Origin: Luteolibacter sp. Y139
GTDB taxonomy: Bacteria > Verrucomicrobiota > Verrucomicrobiia > Verrucomicrobiales > Akkermansiaceae
Assembly: GCF_038066715.1 (NCBI RefSeq)
Contig: NZ_JBBUKT010000007.1
Location: 309,826-373,825 of the forward strand
Reading direction: 5' to 3'
DNA length: 64,000 nucleotides
The notes below the pieces were generated by a model. It was not told where the DNA came from and did no database searches. It saw nothing but the letters and a program-made list of their open reading frames with translations. Both the position numbers and the translations under genes were made by a program. Positions 63,392 to 64,000 of the stretch are shown one piece after another (within the stretch, counting starts at the first letter, position 1; each line of letters starts with the position of its first letter).

Positions 63392-63907
63392 GGTTCTCGT
63401 GAGGTGGCTCCGCCGGTGACGCGGCGGGGCTGGTGCACAGGCGGAATGAATTCCGCGCTCCCAGTGGTGCGCAACGTGGATTCCGGGCGCGGTGTGATTC
63501 GAACCCGGCTAGAATCCCTCAGGGATTCCTTTCACGGATGCTTTGAACCGGTGGTCTTCGACCACCGGCTACTGGCTTTGATCCCTTCGGGATCGGGCGA
63601 GGTTAAGATCGCGGCTTTGTTTCAAGCTGCGGTCCGGGCCCAGCCGGAACGATGCAGTCGTTCCGCTACGGAAGGCTGCCGTAAGGTGTGGGCGGCTGTT
63701 AGAGCGGCTTCGACCGCACACGGAGTGTGCGGACCACGATATTTTGCGGCGGAGTGTTTTGGGAGGCGGAGCTGTCAGGTGCTTCCCCGCAGCAGGGCTG
63801 CTGGCTTTGAGCGGCAGCAGGGCTGCGCGCAGTCCGGGTCTCCGACTGCGGGGGCGGAGTGTGTTAGGACGCGGAGTTTGTTAGGTGCTTCGGCGGGCCA
63901 GCGGCCC
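63392..63907. repeat. Hairpin array shared with the 28 kb region
   Basis: 516 bases with no convincing gene. Units are: a CCGGTGGTC-TTC-GACCACCGG hairpin (63548-63568) followed by GATCCCTTCGGGATC (63580-63594); a CCGCACAC-GGA-GTGTGCGG hairpin (63714-63732); and a 60-base block at 63778-63840 similar to 28533-28600. GCGGAATGAATTCCGC and GAATCCCTCAGGGATTC small hairpins lie before 63530. Confidence 0.75.
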
Positions 63908-64000
63908 TGTATAGACCGGGTACATCGTTAACAGGTGTTCGGGGACATGGTTTACACCTCCGGAGAGGAGCAAGCCATGCCTTGGAGAACCTGTGATGAG
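63908..64000 (+). mobile_element. IS481-like insertion sequence, left end
   Basis: From 63908 (TGTATAGACCGGG) the sequence has an IS481-style TGT terminus. Two imperfect direct repeats follow, GGTACATCGTTAACA and GGGACATGGTTTACA, 23 bases apart, which resemble transposase binding sites. A purine-rich GGAGAGGAG then precedes the transposase ATG. The insertion lies within the hairpin array. The right end is outside the window. Confidence 0.65.
63977..64000 (+). CDS. IS481-family transposase, first codons
   Basis: The last eight codons of the window read MPWRTCDE, matching the MPWKxCD-type opening of IS481-family transposases known from PVC genomes. A GGAGAGGAG ribosome-binding-like run ends 6 bases before the ATG. 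The DDE catalytic domain is not in the window. Confidence 0.55.

Noticed and set aside
63490..63530. tRNA-like GGGTTCGAATC on the minus strand
   Set aside because: The bases around it (CCGGG against CACAC) do not pair as a T-stem and no acceptor or anticodon arm fits.
63404..63931. Open frame of 175 codons at the right end
   Set aside because: It crosses hairpin repeats and the IS end, has no conserved character and differs in the repeat copies; treated as noncoding.

Overview
The window looks like a chromosomal segment of a GC-rich Verrucomicrobiota bacterium, most like Verrucomicrobiaceae/Luteolibacter-type genomes (inference). Lineage markers visible in the proteins are a Verru_Chthon cassette protein A, a giant PVC-type CxxCH heme protein fused to a DUF1080 domain, a DUF1680/GH127 enzyme, very large secreted modular proteins with a shared C-terminal module, and intergenic hairpin arrays of the kind seen in PVC genomes. 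No rRNA, tRNA or CRISPR array was found.

Layout. 0-3.8 kb (minus): a solute/sugar operon with a GpgS-like glucosyl-3-phosphoglycerate synthase, a GNAT acetyltransferase, a GT-B glycosyltransferase and the start of a HAD phosphatase, all overlapping by 4 bases, preceded by a membrane protein. 3.8-5.3 kb: Hsp33-type chaperone (minus) and Aat (plus). 5.5-10.4 kb (plus): a compact operon of three small helical proteins, the first WXG100-like, and a large two-TM FtsK/SpoIIIE ATPase; this looks like a type VII (ESX/WSS)-like secretion locus in a diderm and is the strongest candidate for an undescribed system. 10.4-18.2 kb: an anti-sigma-like protein, QueE, an acidic membrane protein, EcsC, and a Verru_Chthon A pseudopilin with a secreted partner. 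18.2-26.1 kb (plus): a decayed ORF, DUF2891, a PEP-hydrolase-like TIM barrel plus Tm-1-like ATP-binding pair, and the giant heme protein.

26.1-29.2 kb is a sparse repeat-rich region with a RibD/DHFR-like protein and one orphan gene. 29.2-31.9 kb (minus) encodes a NarL-type regulator and a histidine kinase with a discoidin-like sensor. 32-36 kb holds housekeeping genes (HolB, TPM-domain protein, FabG, SixA, a trypsin-like lipoprotein). 36-56.2 kb is a carbohydrate-degradation island: GH127, a metallopeptidase-like RICIN/LamG protein, a double sialate-O-acetylesterase, a GH13 alpha-amylase-like enzyme, GH32 fructosidase, a small exported protein and a glutamine-amidotransferase-like protein. 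56.5-58.5 kb (minus): a Tat-exported sugar isomerase and transaldolase. 58.7-63.4 kb (plus): glmM, an orphan ORF, a GlmU-like acyltransferase and glmS, i.e. amino-sugar synthesis for the envelope. The window ends in hairpin repeats interrupted by the left end of an IS481-like element.

Two DNA-level patterns cross gene boundaries: a 7-mer TGTTAGR (26 by-eye copies in both orientations, using otherwise rare codons in several frames) and a palindrome family with a conserved GCCT-containing loop but changing stems. All family names come from reading the sequences; no database search was run.
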